Shown one piece after another: positions 34,184 to 46,000 of a DNA stretch of 64,000 bases. The stretch covers positions 13,154,176 through 13,218,175 of the forward strand of contig ML058384.1 in NCBI GenBank assembly GCA_003013855.2. The letters run 5' to 3'. The notes below the pieces were generated by a model. It ran no database searches and had not been told where the DNA came from. It saw only the letters and a list, made by a program, of their open reading frames with translations. This DNA is from Liriodendron chinense (taxonomy: Eukaryota > Streptophyta > Magnoliopsida > Magnoliales > Magnoliaceae). Positions within the stretch are counted from its first letter, which is position 1; each line of letters opens with the position of its first letter. The position numbers and the translations under genes are program-made.

Positions 34184-35092
34184 TTACTTGAAGTGGGCTG
34201 CCCCAGGATTAGCCAGAGCAGCGGTCAGACTGGCCAACAGATTAGCCTGTACATTCTCCTGCCTTGGTGTATGTGAAATGTTCCTATTATGGAATTGGTC
34301 GAACAGTGATTGTGTTTGGTGGTAGAAAGGTGACGACTCAAGTTTGCGGACCTCATATTCTGTCATCAACTGTCCAATGACTAGCCTGGAGTCACCATAG
34401 ATCTGTATTTCTTTGATTCGCATTTCCAAGGCCAACTGTAACCCAATAATAAGAGCCCGGTACTCTGCTTCATTATTGGTGTATGCTGGGACTATCGTGA
34501 ATGAGTAGGGTAACAAGTCCCCTTGTGGACTGATAAATAGAACTCCTGCCCCTACCCCCGTGGACCTGAAGGCTCTATCAAAGTACATTTGCCAGAGTTG
34601 CAGTTCTCCAACGATCATAACCTGGTCATCTGGGAGATCGCATTCCATTTCTTTATTGCTCGGGACTAGATGCACAGCGAGAAAATCTGCGATCGCTTGT
34701 CCTTTAATAGCTCCGGCTGGGACATACGTGATGTCGAATTCAGAGAGGAGAAGGGCCCACTTAGCTAAGCGTCCAGACAGCATAGGCCGGTTCATGAGGA
34801 ATTTGATCAGGTCCGCCTTGAATATCAACGTTATTTGATGCGAGAGGCAATAATTCTTAAGTTTCTTTACAGCGAAAATGAGAGCGATACATATCTTCTC
34901 GATTATTGAATAGTTGAATTCGGCTCCTACCAGCATGCGGGTTGAATAATATAGTGCATTCTCCTTTTCTTCTTCATTTTTCTGTGCTAGGTGTGCTCCT
35001 AGTGAATTGTCACCTACTACGATGTATAAAATCAGCGGCTTTCCTTTGATTGGGGCAGCGAGGACTAGAGAATTCCCGAGCATTTCTTTCAA
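34184..35092 (-). pseudogene. Element D: double RNase H
   Basis: One open frame of 302 codons with two RNase H-like domains. The first has LILYIVVGDNSLGAHLAQKN, AEFNYSIIEKICIALIFAVK and LSGRLAKWALLLSEFDITYV. The second has QMYFDRAFRSTGVGAGVLFI, YTNNEAEYRALIIGLQLALE and IYGDSRLVIGQLMTEYEVRK. The second is the archaeal-type extra RNase H described for the Tat lineage; the first is thought to be degenerate. This is the longest open pol frame in D. The empty site for A's insertion in B (CCAAC) lies at about 34607. Confidence 0.88.
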
Positions 35093-35900
35093 TGAATCAA
35101 AGGTCTTTTGGCAAGCATCATCTCACTAGAATTTAACGTCTTTCTTATTGAGGCAGGAGAACGGCCGACAACGACCAGCTAGGTTCGAGGCGAATCTTCT
35201 CAGGTATGCCATGCAGCCTTGAAAGCTCTTCAACTGTTGTAGGTTCTTCGGAGGTGGCATTTCTCTGATAGCCTTGATCTTCGCAGGGTCGATATCTATG
35301 CCCCTGTGTCTGACAACAAAACCCAAGAATTTGCCGGACGCGACACCAAATGCGCACTTTAGTGGATTCATACGGAGACTCTTCTTGCGTAATCGCTGAA
35401 ATACTTGTCTTAGATCTTCTCTGTGCTGTTCATGATCAGCTGACCTCACAACCAAATCATTTACATAGCACTCAATGTACTTGTGCATCATATCTTGAAA
35501 TATAACGTACATCGTGAGCTGATACGTTGTCCCTACATTTTTCAACCCAAAGGACATCATGTGGTAACAGAAGATGCCGAGCATCATACGGAAGGTTGTA
35601 GCTTCTTCATCTTCTGGAGCCATATGGATTTGATTGTATCCTGAATAGCCGTCCATGAAAGACATCACTGTGTATCCTATCGTGCTATCAATCAACAGCT
35701 TTGGAATTGGAAGAGGAAAATCGTCTTTAGGGTAGGCTTCATTGAGATTTCGGAAGTCAATACAAACCCGGATCTGCCCGCTCTTCTTCTTGACCGGTAC
35801 GATGTTCGAGATCCATCGGGGATACTTTACTTCTTGAACGAATCCAGCCTGGAACAACTTCTTGATTTCTTCATCAATCTTGGGTACAATGTTAGGGGGA
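35093..35900 (-). pseudogene. Element D: reverse transcriptase with YVND active site
   Basis: Open over 243 codons (35126-35857). RT motifs are in order: YPRWISNIVPVKKKSGQIRV, IDFRNLNEAYPKDDFPLPI, MSFMDGYSGYNQIHMAPEDE, MMSFGLKNVGTTYQ, CYVNDLVVRSADHE and KFLGFVVRHRGIDIDPAKI. The catalytic YVDD is YVND: the Asn codon is at 35459-35461, where B keeps Asp. Loss of one catalytic Asp should abolish polymerase activity. The fold is otherwise complete. Confidence 0.9.
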
Positions 35901-37790
35901 ATCGTCGTTGAGGTTGCTTCATTAGCTTCTTTTCCTTCATGATACTCAACTTGTGCATGGCGATTGTCGGACTGAGCCCTGGCATTTATGAATATGTCCA
36001 GGAAAAACGTCCTTATTCTCCCTCATCAGCTGTATGTATTTCGATTTTTCATCTTTCAGAACGTTTCTGCTCAAATATATTTTCCTGAGTTCTTCGAGAG
36101 TGCCCAAATTTACTTTTTCAAGTTCATTAATCGTTGGTTTTCCACCATCTTCCAGTTGCATAGGTGCAACACTTGGCCGGATATTGTCAGCAGGGTCTTG
36201 CAATTGTATTTCTTTTTTATGGCCGATGGTTACCATATTCACGCTTGCCTTGGCTCCTAGACCCTCTCCATTTTTGTACATTTTCTCGCATTCTTCAAAT
36301 GGAGCTAGCAATCTCTTCTTTGTGTTTGAATCTTCGTCGGAGAATCCCATACTTCTCATAATCTTTCAGTTGGCTTCACTATATCTCTTCTCCTCTATCG
36401 ACCAAGGTCGAGCGGATTCTCTTCCCTCTTCTTCTTCTTCTGATGATACTAGCTGACTTGGCCCTGAGTGAAACTTGATATCTTTCTGAGTAATATCTCT
36501 TGATTGCATAATGAATTGGCTCGGAGCTTTCAGGAATGGCTTGATTCTTCCTATCTTGGGTATAGGAATGTTGAAGCTAGGTTTGAGCATACTCATGTGT
36601 TGATCTGAGATTAGTTTTAACACAGACCACCCTGGCTGACGCAAATGTTGAGGTACCACATAGAACTTCTTCGTGATCGGTTGAGGTTGATTGTCCAAAT
36701 GATACTGGGATCCTACCCGAGTGATGGGCTGAGGTTTGCCTTTCTGCGTAAATTTCTCAACTCGAGGTTTCGCCCCTTACCCTTTCTTCATTACATCAGG
36801 CTTCTTGCCAATTTTACCGCCATCGGTCAGGTTGTAATAATTTGCATCGGCTAAGAAAGACTCAGCTATTGTGTATGGCTTCGAATTTGCTGCTACCTTG
36901 TATTGGACCCCGTCCCTATTGTATTTGAAGCACTGATGATACGTTTAAGGGATTATGTGATTCTGATGGAGCCAGGGCCTCCCTAAGAGGAGGTTGTATG
37001 TTGTCATTACATTAATCACCTGACACGTCACTTTCGTCATCAGTTCTTTGATCTCTAACATTACCGTGATTGTTCCAAGTGTACGCTAACTGTCTTGGTT
37101 GAACCCCTGAATCATCATGAGACTCAGGCGTAATGTTGATTGCCTATTACCCAACTTCCGTAATGTCTTCAATGGCATGATATTTACGGCAAACCCATCG
37201 TCCAACATACATCTCTTGCCCTCTGTGTCTCTGATTGTTCTCATGACCATCAACGGACGGTTGTGGTCTGTTAATTCGATCATGCAGTCTTCTTCCGAGA
37301 AAGTGATTACTGAGGGTTGGTCAACATGCATGACTTGTAACTCCGGTATATAACCCTCCCAAAATTTATCCGTATTATTCATTTCTTCTTCTATTTCTAT
37401 CGTTATAACCTCCCTGACCTCATTATCAAGTAAGGCGTTGATTAACATTTCTCTATATACCTTCGAGAGACACAAAGCATCATATATACTTAAGCGGGCA
37501 GGAACCTTCCGCAAGTGTGACAAAACGTCATATGCTACTGGTCTGGAGCTTGGCTGACTGGTTGTGGCCTCGACGACCTTCTCCTTCAATTTCTGCATGC
37601 GAGGTCCCTCTTGTGGCCTATCAGGGATAACGTCTTCTTGCATTGGGTCATCCGACCTTGGAGCGGTACGGTCAGGAGTTTGTCTACCTAATCGTAATAT
37701 GACTGCATCAACTTCCCCCTCGGTCGCTTGCGGAGTTCCCTCGGACGGTGCTTGTTCGATGAATGACACCATTCTGCAATGTGCCATGTT
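35901..37790 (-). pseudogene. Element D: protease and protease-RT linker
   Basis: The 37086-37787 frame has PSSRPVAYDVLSHLRKVPAR and then HNRPLMVMRTIRDTEGKR followed by MLDDGFAVNIMPLKTLRKLG. The active-site motif is Asp-Asp-Gly-Phe where B has Asp-Asp-Gly-Ser. A linker follows to RT in two open pieces (36366-36698 and 35946-36359), the latter with NLGTLEELRKIYLSRNVLKD and MRENKDVFPG near the RT start. The linker length is usual for this lineage. Confidence 0.75.
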
Positions 37791-39870
37791 CGTTGCAGGT
37801 CGTATCTGCCCTGTAATATTTCTCTCCTTCCTCTTCCCCTGTTCTTTCTTCGGCTAACGGGCCTTCGTTTGTTCTCGAGCCTTTTCATGCTACTGACTAG
37901 AGTCCATGGTTCTTTTAGCTTGGGGAATGAATGTTGCTCGGTTGGTGTCATTTCCTATTGAGATTGCTAAAAATTGTCTCGGCTGTTTTCTTTACCATCT
38001 CAGGTACTTTCATGCTGATGACCCCTTGATTGATCAACCCCTGTATCCTTTCTTTCAGGGAGAAGCAATCTTCTGTCTTGTGGTTGACACATTGATGATA
38101 TTTGCAATATTTAGGATCGTTTATTCGTCCGACTTCATGGGGAAGGATAGGTTCTGGTAGACGCATTAAGCCTTCCTCGATCAATTGTTCCATGATCGGA
38201 ACTAGATCGGTCATATCAAATGTGTATGGGCCATTTGCCCTTTCTCTCTCAGCTATCGATATGTGTTTGGGTGCATAGGGCCTTTTACCCTTATCTTGGG
38301 CAACCACTGCTTTTGTCTCCAACTTATGATCGACAGCGGGGCGCTTTCGGTCCTTCTGGTCCCTGCTCTTGTTGACTTGATGTGTTTCTACTACTCTTCC
38401 CATCTCTCTCTTCTGTCTTTTGGGTCTGAAGTTTACCCGGGAGATTACTTCCTCGACGAGATGTGCTTTCGTCTCCAGCTCACGAAAAGAATTGAAAGTA
38501 TTGCCCTACAATCCGTACGAAATCATCGGGTTTAGAGCCCTCAGACACATCTTCATCTGATCTCCTTCACTGGGTAATTCACGACATTGGGCTGTTGTGG
38601 TTCCCCATCAGTTGATGAACTTCTCAACTGGTTCACCGCTTCTCTGCCTGACCAATGCTAGGTCTGTTAATGAGATCTCCCTCTCTGTCGCAGAGAATTT
38701 TGAGATGAAGATGTCCTACATTTGCTCAACTAATATGGCTGGGAAATATGAGATGAATTTTGAGATGAAGATGTCCTTATAGAGCTGGCTGGTAGCGACA
38801 TATACCACTGGAAGGCTTTTTCCATCAGGGTTGATCCGAATAACCGCATGTAATACTGCGGGACTGCAAACCAATTGCCTAACGTAGTAAAGAAGTGGGT
38901 GATATGTTCTTTTGGCGATCCTTTTCCGTCGAACTTTTCGAAGTCCGGGCATCTGAAATTGGCTGGGAATAGTACCTCTTCTACCTCTGGTGGGTACGGG
39001 ACCTGATATTTATAGCCGCCTCTCCTCTCTTTCTCTTTTTGTTGTTGCATCATGTGGGCTATCGTTTGGGATAACTCTTCTCGTGACATGTGCGATGTAG
39101 AAAGCGGTGCACATTTTGTTAGCGCGACTCTGAGTTGGACAGGCGATTCAAGTTTAGTCGGACCTTCTGCTGCCCCTTGGGATTCCTCTGCTGACTAACG
39201 AGTGGGCGGCGCGATACTTCTGGTGGCATTCTAGGCTATCAAAGTGGTCAAGGCTTCTTGAATAGCCCTCATCCGATCGTTTATGTCGCGATTAGCCTCA
39301 ACTAATATGTCGATCTGATCTTGGAATGAAGGTAGTTCTTTTGCTTCATACGGTACTTCTTCTTCTCCTTCGGCCACTTAGACCATTACCACTTGCGCTG
39401 ACTGGATCTTCTGAGCCAGCCTCTGTCTCGGTTCAAAGACTGTTGTGGGCTTGGATTTCTTTACATGCGCGGGCTTGGTAGATTTCTGCGAGGTGTGAGT
39501 GGTCTTAGAGAACAGTGAAAACTACTCGGCTGTCATTGCAGGCACTGCGGACTTAGCTAATATGACCTGGCTGTTGATAGGGATCTTCTGCCCCTGCTTC
39601 GGCTGCCACTGTTTCCTAACCATCGAGTGAGATTTCACCACATTCACTCTCTTATATGCAGCTATGACGACTGCTTTCTTTTGTTCCTTTTTCTGTCTTC
39701 GGGTCTCAACCAACTGCCACTCTGAGTTGGAGCTGGCTATTATGGTCACGGTGAAACGGGGGAAGCTGAAACCCCCGACGGCAAGGAAGATGCACGGACT
39801 TGTCATTGAGTATGCCATCTCTTCTGTCTGTATTAGTATCTTGCTAATTCTGCGGTGTTAGAAATGCGGC
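37791..39870 (-). pseudogene. Element D: gag, Tat/Ogre-like
   Basis: The N-terminal part (39522-39818) contains EWQLVETRRQKKEQKKAVV and KPGQKIP-like basic sequence. The capsid part (38730-39089) has LFPANFRCPDFEKFDGKGSP, HITHFFTTLGNWF and MEKAFQWYMSLPASSIRT. The 37948-38403 frame has a Cys/His segment CKYHQCVNHKTEDC followed by FSLKERIQGLINQGVI. Broken by several stops and frame changes. Same layout as B's 6781-9060. Confidence 0.8.
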
Positions 39871-40141
39871 CGGGAGCATAAACTCATCGATCGTGGTGCA
39901 TAAACTAACAGAAATGAGCAAGAAGAAAACAAAATGCGTGTAGTTGTGGAAGCTCATCGGTTAAAAAAAACCTTCGATTTAGTGTCTAGTGCCTTAAAGA
40001 TGAAGGGAAGAACGTTCCCGTTGAAAGTCGCCAGTTTGGCGCCCGTGAAGGCGCTGAAACATTATGCTTCGTGATAACTTTCCCATGTACACATTCATGT
40101 TTGTGAATGATTAATCTTAGAGCATTTCTATACTCAAAGCT

Positions 40142-40180
40142 AACCAGAGATTCTGGGTTCGATCCCCAGCAGAGTCGCCA
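40142..40180 (-). other. Element D primer binding site, extended tRNA half
   Basis: The plus strand carries 39 bases like the 3' half of a tRNA ending in CCA: anticodon-stem side AACCAG, AGATT, T-stem CTGGG (40153-40157), loop TTCGATC, CCCAG (40165-40169), acceptor side CAGAGTCG and CCA. The element (minus strand) therefore starts with TGGCGACTCTGCTGGGGA, a tRNA-Arg-type PBS, four bases from its 5' LTR. Confidence 0.82.
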
Positions 40181-40183
40181 GTT

Positions 40184-41663
40184 TGTTAGAACTAGAAAAT
40201 GATGCGATGACATTTTCTATGGATTGTTGCTCTGGGATTCTGAGTAATGAAAACATTCATAAACAATCACAAGCATTCATAAAAGGTACACAAGAAGAGA
40301 TATCGCAAGGTGAATTTTATTCCAGAGATTCTGAGATCTTGTACATTCCAGGCTGTGATCTGGCACGAGCCCTTAATTACATCAAATGAACGATGACCCT
40401 TGATTAAAAGGAAGAAGACTAGTCAGCAGTGACTATGGTCTTAAAGTTTGTGGTCATAGAGACCTGTATTTATTTTGTTATGGACTGAACCATCTTTATA
40501 TTGCTCAGATGTCTATGTCCCATGTTTTGGCCGAAGATCTGGGCAGAGACTGTCAGGGTTTTTAACTGAGAGGGTACGACTCTAGGCCTGCGGCTGTCAT
40601 GTGTGGACAGGCGACCTCGGGAAGATCGGTCCGCAGTTGTATATACCTAAGTAGCCCAACTGACGGATGCCGTTTGGATGGGTAGGGCATCGACCATTGT
40701 ATTGTGGCAGTTCATAACAATTGCTTTATAGAGAATCGAAACTCTTTGATATGGTTTATTGTGATAACCATAATCCTGTTTGTTTAGATTTCGACCCTAA
40801 TTGGGTCATATCTTGCGGTACATATGAATAATGATATATTTGTATAATTTTGGATGCTGGTGGCTTCTTTCCGAGAAGTTGTTTCACTCATCGCATTGAA
40901 TCAGGTCAAACTTTGAAGACGTGCGATTCTGCTCATTTAGAGACCCCAGGAATGATCATTTGACTACTCCATTGCATCTTGAACACTCAAAATACCCAAA
41001 ATAGGCTCGAACAGGGCCTGAAAACACTTAAAATTGAGTCCGGTGCACCCGTAGACATTTCATGTAATTGGCTGATTTTTGGGTGCGTGGGACCTAATTT
41101 ATGGGTGCGTGGGACTTCAACGCACCCTTAAATTAGTCGCCTGATTTTCGTTGAATTTACGGATGCATGGGACAATTTTCGAGTGCGTGGGAGTCTAATG
41201 CACCCTAAAAATACTTGTCCGAATTACGTTGAATTTTTTGGGGCGTGGGACAATTTTCGAGTGCGTGGGAGTTCAATGCACCTAAAATACTTGTCCAAAT
41301 ATGTTGAATTTTTGGGTGCATGGGACAATTTTCAGGTGCGTGGGATTCCAATGCACCCTAAAATACTTGTCTGAATATGTCAAATTTATGGATGCGTCTG
41401 ACTATTTTTCAGATGCGTCAGACCATTTTATGGATGCGTCGAACTTCGGTGCATCCTGAAGTTATTCGCTGAATTTGTGGGTGTGCTATCGTACTTGCAT
41501 TTTTGTTGAATTCAGACCTGCAGTGATCTGGTCAGAGTAGTTTTCCGACAGAGAATGCGGGTGGTCGGAAAGGAATTTCGGTGACCGAAAAAGTTTTTCG
41601 ACGGTCGGAAAGGGATTCCAGCGAGGGATTCCGGTGATAAATCTCAAGTACCTAGGAGCTAAT

Positions 41664-41706
<43 letters not shown>

Positions 41707-42462
41707 TCTATACAAATGAATAGTGTAAAGGGGTATTTATACCCGAAAATATCGAAAAGCGACGAATGAGGGGTTGCCACGTATTACGCACCCCAAAAAG
41801 GCTTCGACACACCTCAAAAATAAGTGCGTGGGAGCTCCGACACACCTCAAAATGATGTCATGAAATATGCTAATCTTTTTGGGTGCGTCGAGCTATTTTT
41901 CAGGTGCGTTGGAGTCCAATGCATCCAAAAATGATTTTCTGATTCTTGGTGAATTTATGGGTGCGTCGAGCTATTTTATGGACGCGTTAAACGTACTTTT
42001 CGGATGCGTCAAGGTCCAATACACCCCAAAATTGAAGTTCTAGATTTACTAAATTTATGGATGCGTCGAAGGTATTTTCTGGATGCGTCAGAGGTAAAAT
42101 ACGCTTTAAAATGATTACTGGCTTTTCATGAATTTAAGGGTGCAGTCGAGCGTAATAAATGGGTGCGTTAACGGACTTGTCGTCTTCGCAAATTGGGTTT
42201 TGCAAAATGAAGGGTTTGCGGGACCTTTTTTTTGACAAATGGTCATGAACTGCTTATTATAATTCATAATTAAGGTGTCTGCTTGATTTTGGATGGTTCT
42301 GATCACGGTGATTTGTGGGGCCCACCGAAGAAAAATGGCTAAGTACTGGATCTTTTGCAAATCTCAATATTTAGGTGCGTTGGATGGTAGTTTGTGGGAT
42401 TTCCTCGAAGTATGTGTTCATTTGATTTGTTTTGGAGGGTAATGACTTTTGGGACCCCAACA
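40184..42462 (-). repeat. Element D 5' LTR
   Basis: 2279 bp, TGTTAGAAC to CCCCAACA on the plus strand. Contains GGTGCGT units (41080-41460, 41770-42160), a (CT)n tract (41666-41702) and a minus-strand TATA element in the self-complementary GGTATTTATACC (41732-41743) just upstream of the (GA)n run in element orientation. The right flank TATATGCAT is host sequence and carries no PPT. Confidence 0.88.
41732..41743 (-). promoter_or_regulatory. TATA element of D 5' LTR
   Basis: GGTATAAATACC, conserved at 22687-22698 in the other LTR. It would put the transcript start within about 40 bases, near the (GA)n tract, leaving a long R-U5 of about 1.5 kb. Confidence 0.6.
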
Positions 42463-43494
42463 TATATGCATATTTGAGTTAATTCCAAGTTTTACCCTTT
42501 TCTTGAGTATTGACTGCCACCAGCTAGTAGCGATCACGTACACCGTCAGTTTTCGGCGAAACTTCACCAAGGCTTGTCATTTTTCGTGCTCTTTGTACGT
42601 GTTAAGTTTGGGCCTTGATCTCTTACAGATGAACAAGATGCCATTTTAGTGGTCCATCATACTTTATGATCCAAAGTGACATTGTATACATCCAATAGGA
42701 AATTTAACCGATGTCCTTCGTACTTATCCAATGATCTTCAAAATGATCGGTTTAGTTTGTTATTTGGAAGGCCCATTTGGCGGATACAAATATGATGGAT
42801 GATCATATGAAAGGCTAATTTTTTTTCTAATTGGATGGTTATGATCTTAATTACAAATATGAATTGTTGTATGGTCAGTTTCATAAACACAGAGGTAAAA
42901 GGTGGGTTTTGAGATGGATTTCCACATGTATGCTTAAGTTAATGTAAGTGTATGTATTCGCATGTGCGTGTACACGTACCAAAAAGCTTGGGTCATTACA
43001 AATGTGTATCTCGTTTTCTCCTACTCCCTCTTGAGTTGTGTTTGTAATTGGAGTAGGAGGGGGAGAATTCCTCAATCGTGTTTGATCCATACTCACCGAA
43101 ACTTTCACAAATTTTCAGATATTTTCTAACTTGTTTTCTAATAGAAAGTGGTCCAACTAATCCACCCTCGGTTTGGAGACGGTTTATGTGGTCATGTTCT
43201 CAACGGGACGTAAACTACACAAAACCCAATCTAAACTGAAACCTAAGTCCTAAAGTAAAAATCTGAAAACTAAATAAAAAAAATCTAAAAAACTAAAAAT
43301 TGAACTAGAAAGAGGTCTAAGTTAAAAATATGTTACCAATGAAACTTGAAATATGTGTACTTCCTATAAAACAAAGAAAACAATGTTAGTTATAGAAAAC
43401 AAAAATCAGAAACCTAATTCTAGAAAAACTAAACAATTCTAGCTAATTAAGACTATTTTATAGCTACTAGAACAATTGTAACCATTTAACCTAA
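42463..43494. other. Intergenic stretch and leader fragment of the 43.5-kb LTR element
   Basis: 42463-43190 shows no gene or element I recognise. 43200-43494 is A-rich on the plus strand and probably the leader of the truncated minus-strand Athila-like element whose PBS follows. Its left boundary is not clear. Confidence 0.4.
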
Positions 43495-43512
43495 TCCCCA
43501 GCAACGGCGCCA
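43495..43512 (-). other. Primer binding site of truncated Athila-like element
   Basis: Minus strand TGGCGCCGTTGCTGGGGA, one mismatch from the PBS of element C. It lies 8 bases from the LTR edge. Confidence 0.75.
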
Positions 43513-43520
43513 AAAATTTA

Positions 43521-44855
43521 TTTGCTCACCTCAAGTGCAAGGTTGCAATGTAGTAATAACTCAGTGAGACCGAGGTCAATCCACAAGGAAAAGGGGTAAA
43601 CCAATTTGAACTATTCTAATAACTTGAATCTAGGAAGTTTTAGGAAATTCAGATTTTTAGAACTAAGATCAAAACAGAAAAGTAAATAGATGAAATTTGT
43701 GAATTAAAGAGGGAACTAGAGCACTAAGGATCCACTTGTAGTAGTTCAATGTCAATCCATTCATCCAAGCACAAACATAATTGGAATCAAAGTCCTATCT
43801 CTCATCTAATTGGAAGATATTGCACTCAAACACAAACGATCCCACTTAAATCTGAAAATCAGATTTCTAGTTCTAATAAAGCATAGAGAACTTGAACTTG
43901 CAGCCTTCGAAGTAATAGCCATACCAAGAGATCATGGCATGCTCCAAGGTTACTACATGATAATCTCATAGAATTGTAAGGAACTCATGTCCGAAGTACA
44001 CAAACTCTCACAAAACTTCTAAAAATAACAACTTTATTCAAACTACAACTTGAAAATCCATAATTACGTAAAGAGTACTTGAATAAATGAATTGAACATC
44101 AAAACTAACTACAAGCTTCACCTCTTAGCCCTAGCTAAGAGGTTCTAGCCGAGCATTGTCATATTTGAACTAGAATTGAAAGAAAAACTACTTGAAAGCA
44201 TAGAAAAACTAGAAAAACTGTAGTCGGAGAAGTTGTAGACGCTTCATGACGATCCTCTTCACCTCCAACGACTGTAGATCTCTTCTAGGATGAGTTTAGA
44301 CGAGCTTAGAAGTGTCTTTTTATAGTAATCGTGCACCACCACCATAGAAAGTTCGAGAATTGCGTAAGGACTTACGCGGCTAAGTTAGTGGCCAACCGGT
44401 CAGACCCCTGGCCGACCGGTCATGACTTGTCCAGCAACAGTTTTAATTGAATTTTGAATGTCTCTGTGCACAGGCGACTGGTCGTGAATGGTCGGACCTA
44501 TCTGGCTGACAGATCATGACCATCGGACCTATGTAATTTAGTCCAGCAAGGTCTGGCAGGCAGCTGACCGGTCTGAGCATCTGGCCGACCGGTCATGATC
44601 AATCGGACCCCTGAATCTAATTTTTTTTATTTCTTTCTTCCTTCACTTCTCTCCTTGCTTCTTCTCTTCACTTCTTGGCTCATCTTCAATTGTCTTCAAC
44701 ATGCTTTAAGAAGTGTCTTTTAACATAAAATTAGTGAAGTCTCTCTCTCGTTCCTACAAACATAAAATCATGCATTAGATAGGTCTTTAAACATAGAAAC
44801 CATGCATAATGAGTGATGAATTGGGGTTAGAATATGCATAATTCAGAGCTCAACA
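43521..44855 (-). repeat. Athila-like 5' LTR of a truncated element
   Basis: About 1335 bp. The right edge is GAGCTCAACA, the exact complement of C's LTR start. The left edge is a mutated form of TGTTCGCC. Shares with C and E the CGACCTCGGTCTTA-like stretch (43560-43590), a minus-strand TATA (44316-44326) and diverged GACCGGTC modules (44395-44610). Only the leader of the interior survives. Confidence 0.82.
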
Positions 44856-45800
44856 CCTAGGCCCGGTTATAGGGTCGAATCAAGTCTCCAAATGGGGAGC
44901 CTCCGATGGGAGGACACACTAGGTTCGGTTGTAGGACCTTGGCTCGGTTGTAGAGCTTGAAACCTTTGAGGTTCGGTTGTAGGACCTTGACTCATGAGTG
45001 AAGTTTAAATTGAGGTTTGGTTGTAGGACCTTGGCCTATTAGTTGAGCCTAAAACAAGTCTCCAAGGGGAGCCACCAACATGGGTGTATACATATAGGTT
45101 GGAAGGAACCTGTAAACTCTCTGGTAGGATGAAACTTAATTAAAACACCTAGGTTAGGAGGAAGTTGATTTAAACTCCATAATGAATGCACATAACCTGA
45201 TTTAAACTCCCTAATGAGTGCACAGAACCTGATTTAAACTCCCTAATGAGTGCACAAAACCTGATTTAAACTCCCTAATGAATGCTAGTGTGCTCAAGGG
45301 GTGAGTACTTGAATCGAGAATGGAGTAGACATGTAGTCGAACCACTATACATTCTTGAGTTTGTGATGCATTTGAGTGCATTGTTAATCTAGCATTATAT
45401 GTTTAATTTTTTAATTGTGAATGCTTGATAGGAATGTATGTTAGGCACTAGATAGGCACATTCACACATAAGATGTATGTTCACTAATTAGTATAGACTT
45501 GAGCTCATATGATCCATCCTCATATATTCCACATAGGTTGTATAGATTAGGTGCTTAATTAGTTTAATCCTTTGTTAATCTATGCATGCTTGGACTAGGT
45601 AGCTTAATTGTTTAATCATTTTCTAGTCTTGTGATTAGACCCACTTAGGCTTGGAAGCCGAAGTGTTCTTGGTTACTTAGTATAAATTGCTAATTAAGTT
45701 ACATAGGCGAGAAGAATTTCGAAAAGGTCCTTATCACCCCCCCCCCCCCCCCCCCCGTCGGACTTGGCCATAATTCTAGTTGCTCCACTCTATGCTTTAG
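44856..45800 (+). repeat. Unnamed repeat family G, copy 1
   Basis: Homologous in reverse orientation to 59340-60150, for example GCATGCTTGGACTAGG (45585-45600) and ATAATTCTAGTTGCTCC (45770-45786). It contains four diverged GGTTCGGTTGTAGGACCTTG units (44925-45030), three 36-bp tandem units with GATTTAAACTCCCTAATGAG (45190-45290) and a run of 20 C (45737-45756). It abuts the Athila-like LTR. No frame. It may be an LTR or a non-autonomous element. Confidence 0.6.
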
Positions 45801-46000
45801 CATGTGTAAGCGCCTCATAAGTGTGAGACCAAAAGGTGCAATTTCATTGTCGTCTCTCTGTTTTACCATCACGAGGTGAGTCGATAGCTTCTGTGTACCT
45901 TTCTCTCAATAAATTGTGTATCAAAGACCTTGCTGAGCTACTTAAACGAGTTGATGGATTTTAGATTTAAGTTTTGGAACCACATCCGAGAAAACTAATC
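45801..46000. other. Unassigned spacer
   Basis: No feature seen. The sequence ends where the gag remnant begins. Confidence 0.3.

Larger units (their letters stand above)
21164..42462 (-). mobile_element. Element D: Tat/Ogre-like Ty3/gypsy element with antisense gene
   Basis: Minus-strand order: 5' LTR 40184-42462, PBS 40142-40180, gag, protease, RT, double RNase H, integrase (33290), convergent spacer, antisense gene (plus strand, ~24.5-32.8 kb), PPT 23439-23450, 3' LTR 21164-23438. Solo LTR H is inserted at 29247. An extra frame antisense to gag-pol, between integrase and 3' LTR, is a known arrangement in some Tat-lineage elements. The tRNA-Arg-type PBS resembles that reported for Ogre elements. 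No target duplication can be tested because the left LTR joins element B. Confidence 0.85.

Noticed and set aside
40142..40180. Possible tRNA gene
   Set aside because: Only the 3' half is present, with CCA encoded and no 5' half or anticodon loop. Its place next to the LTR fits a primer binding site.
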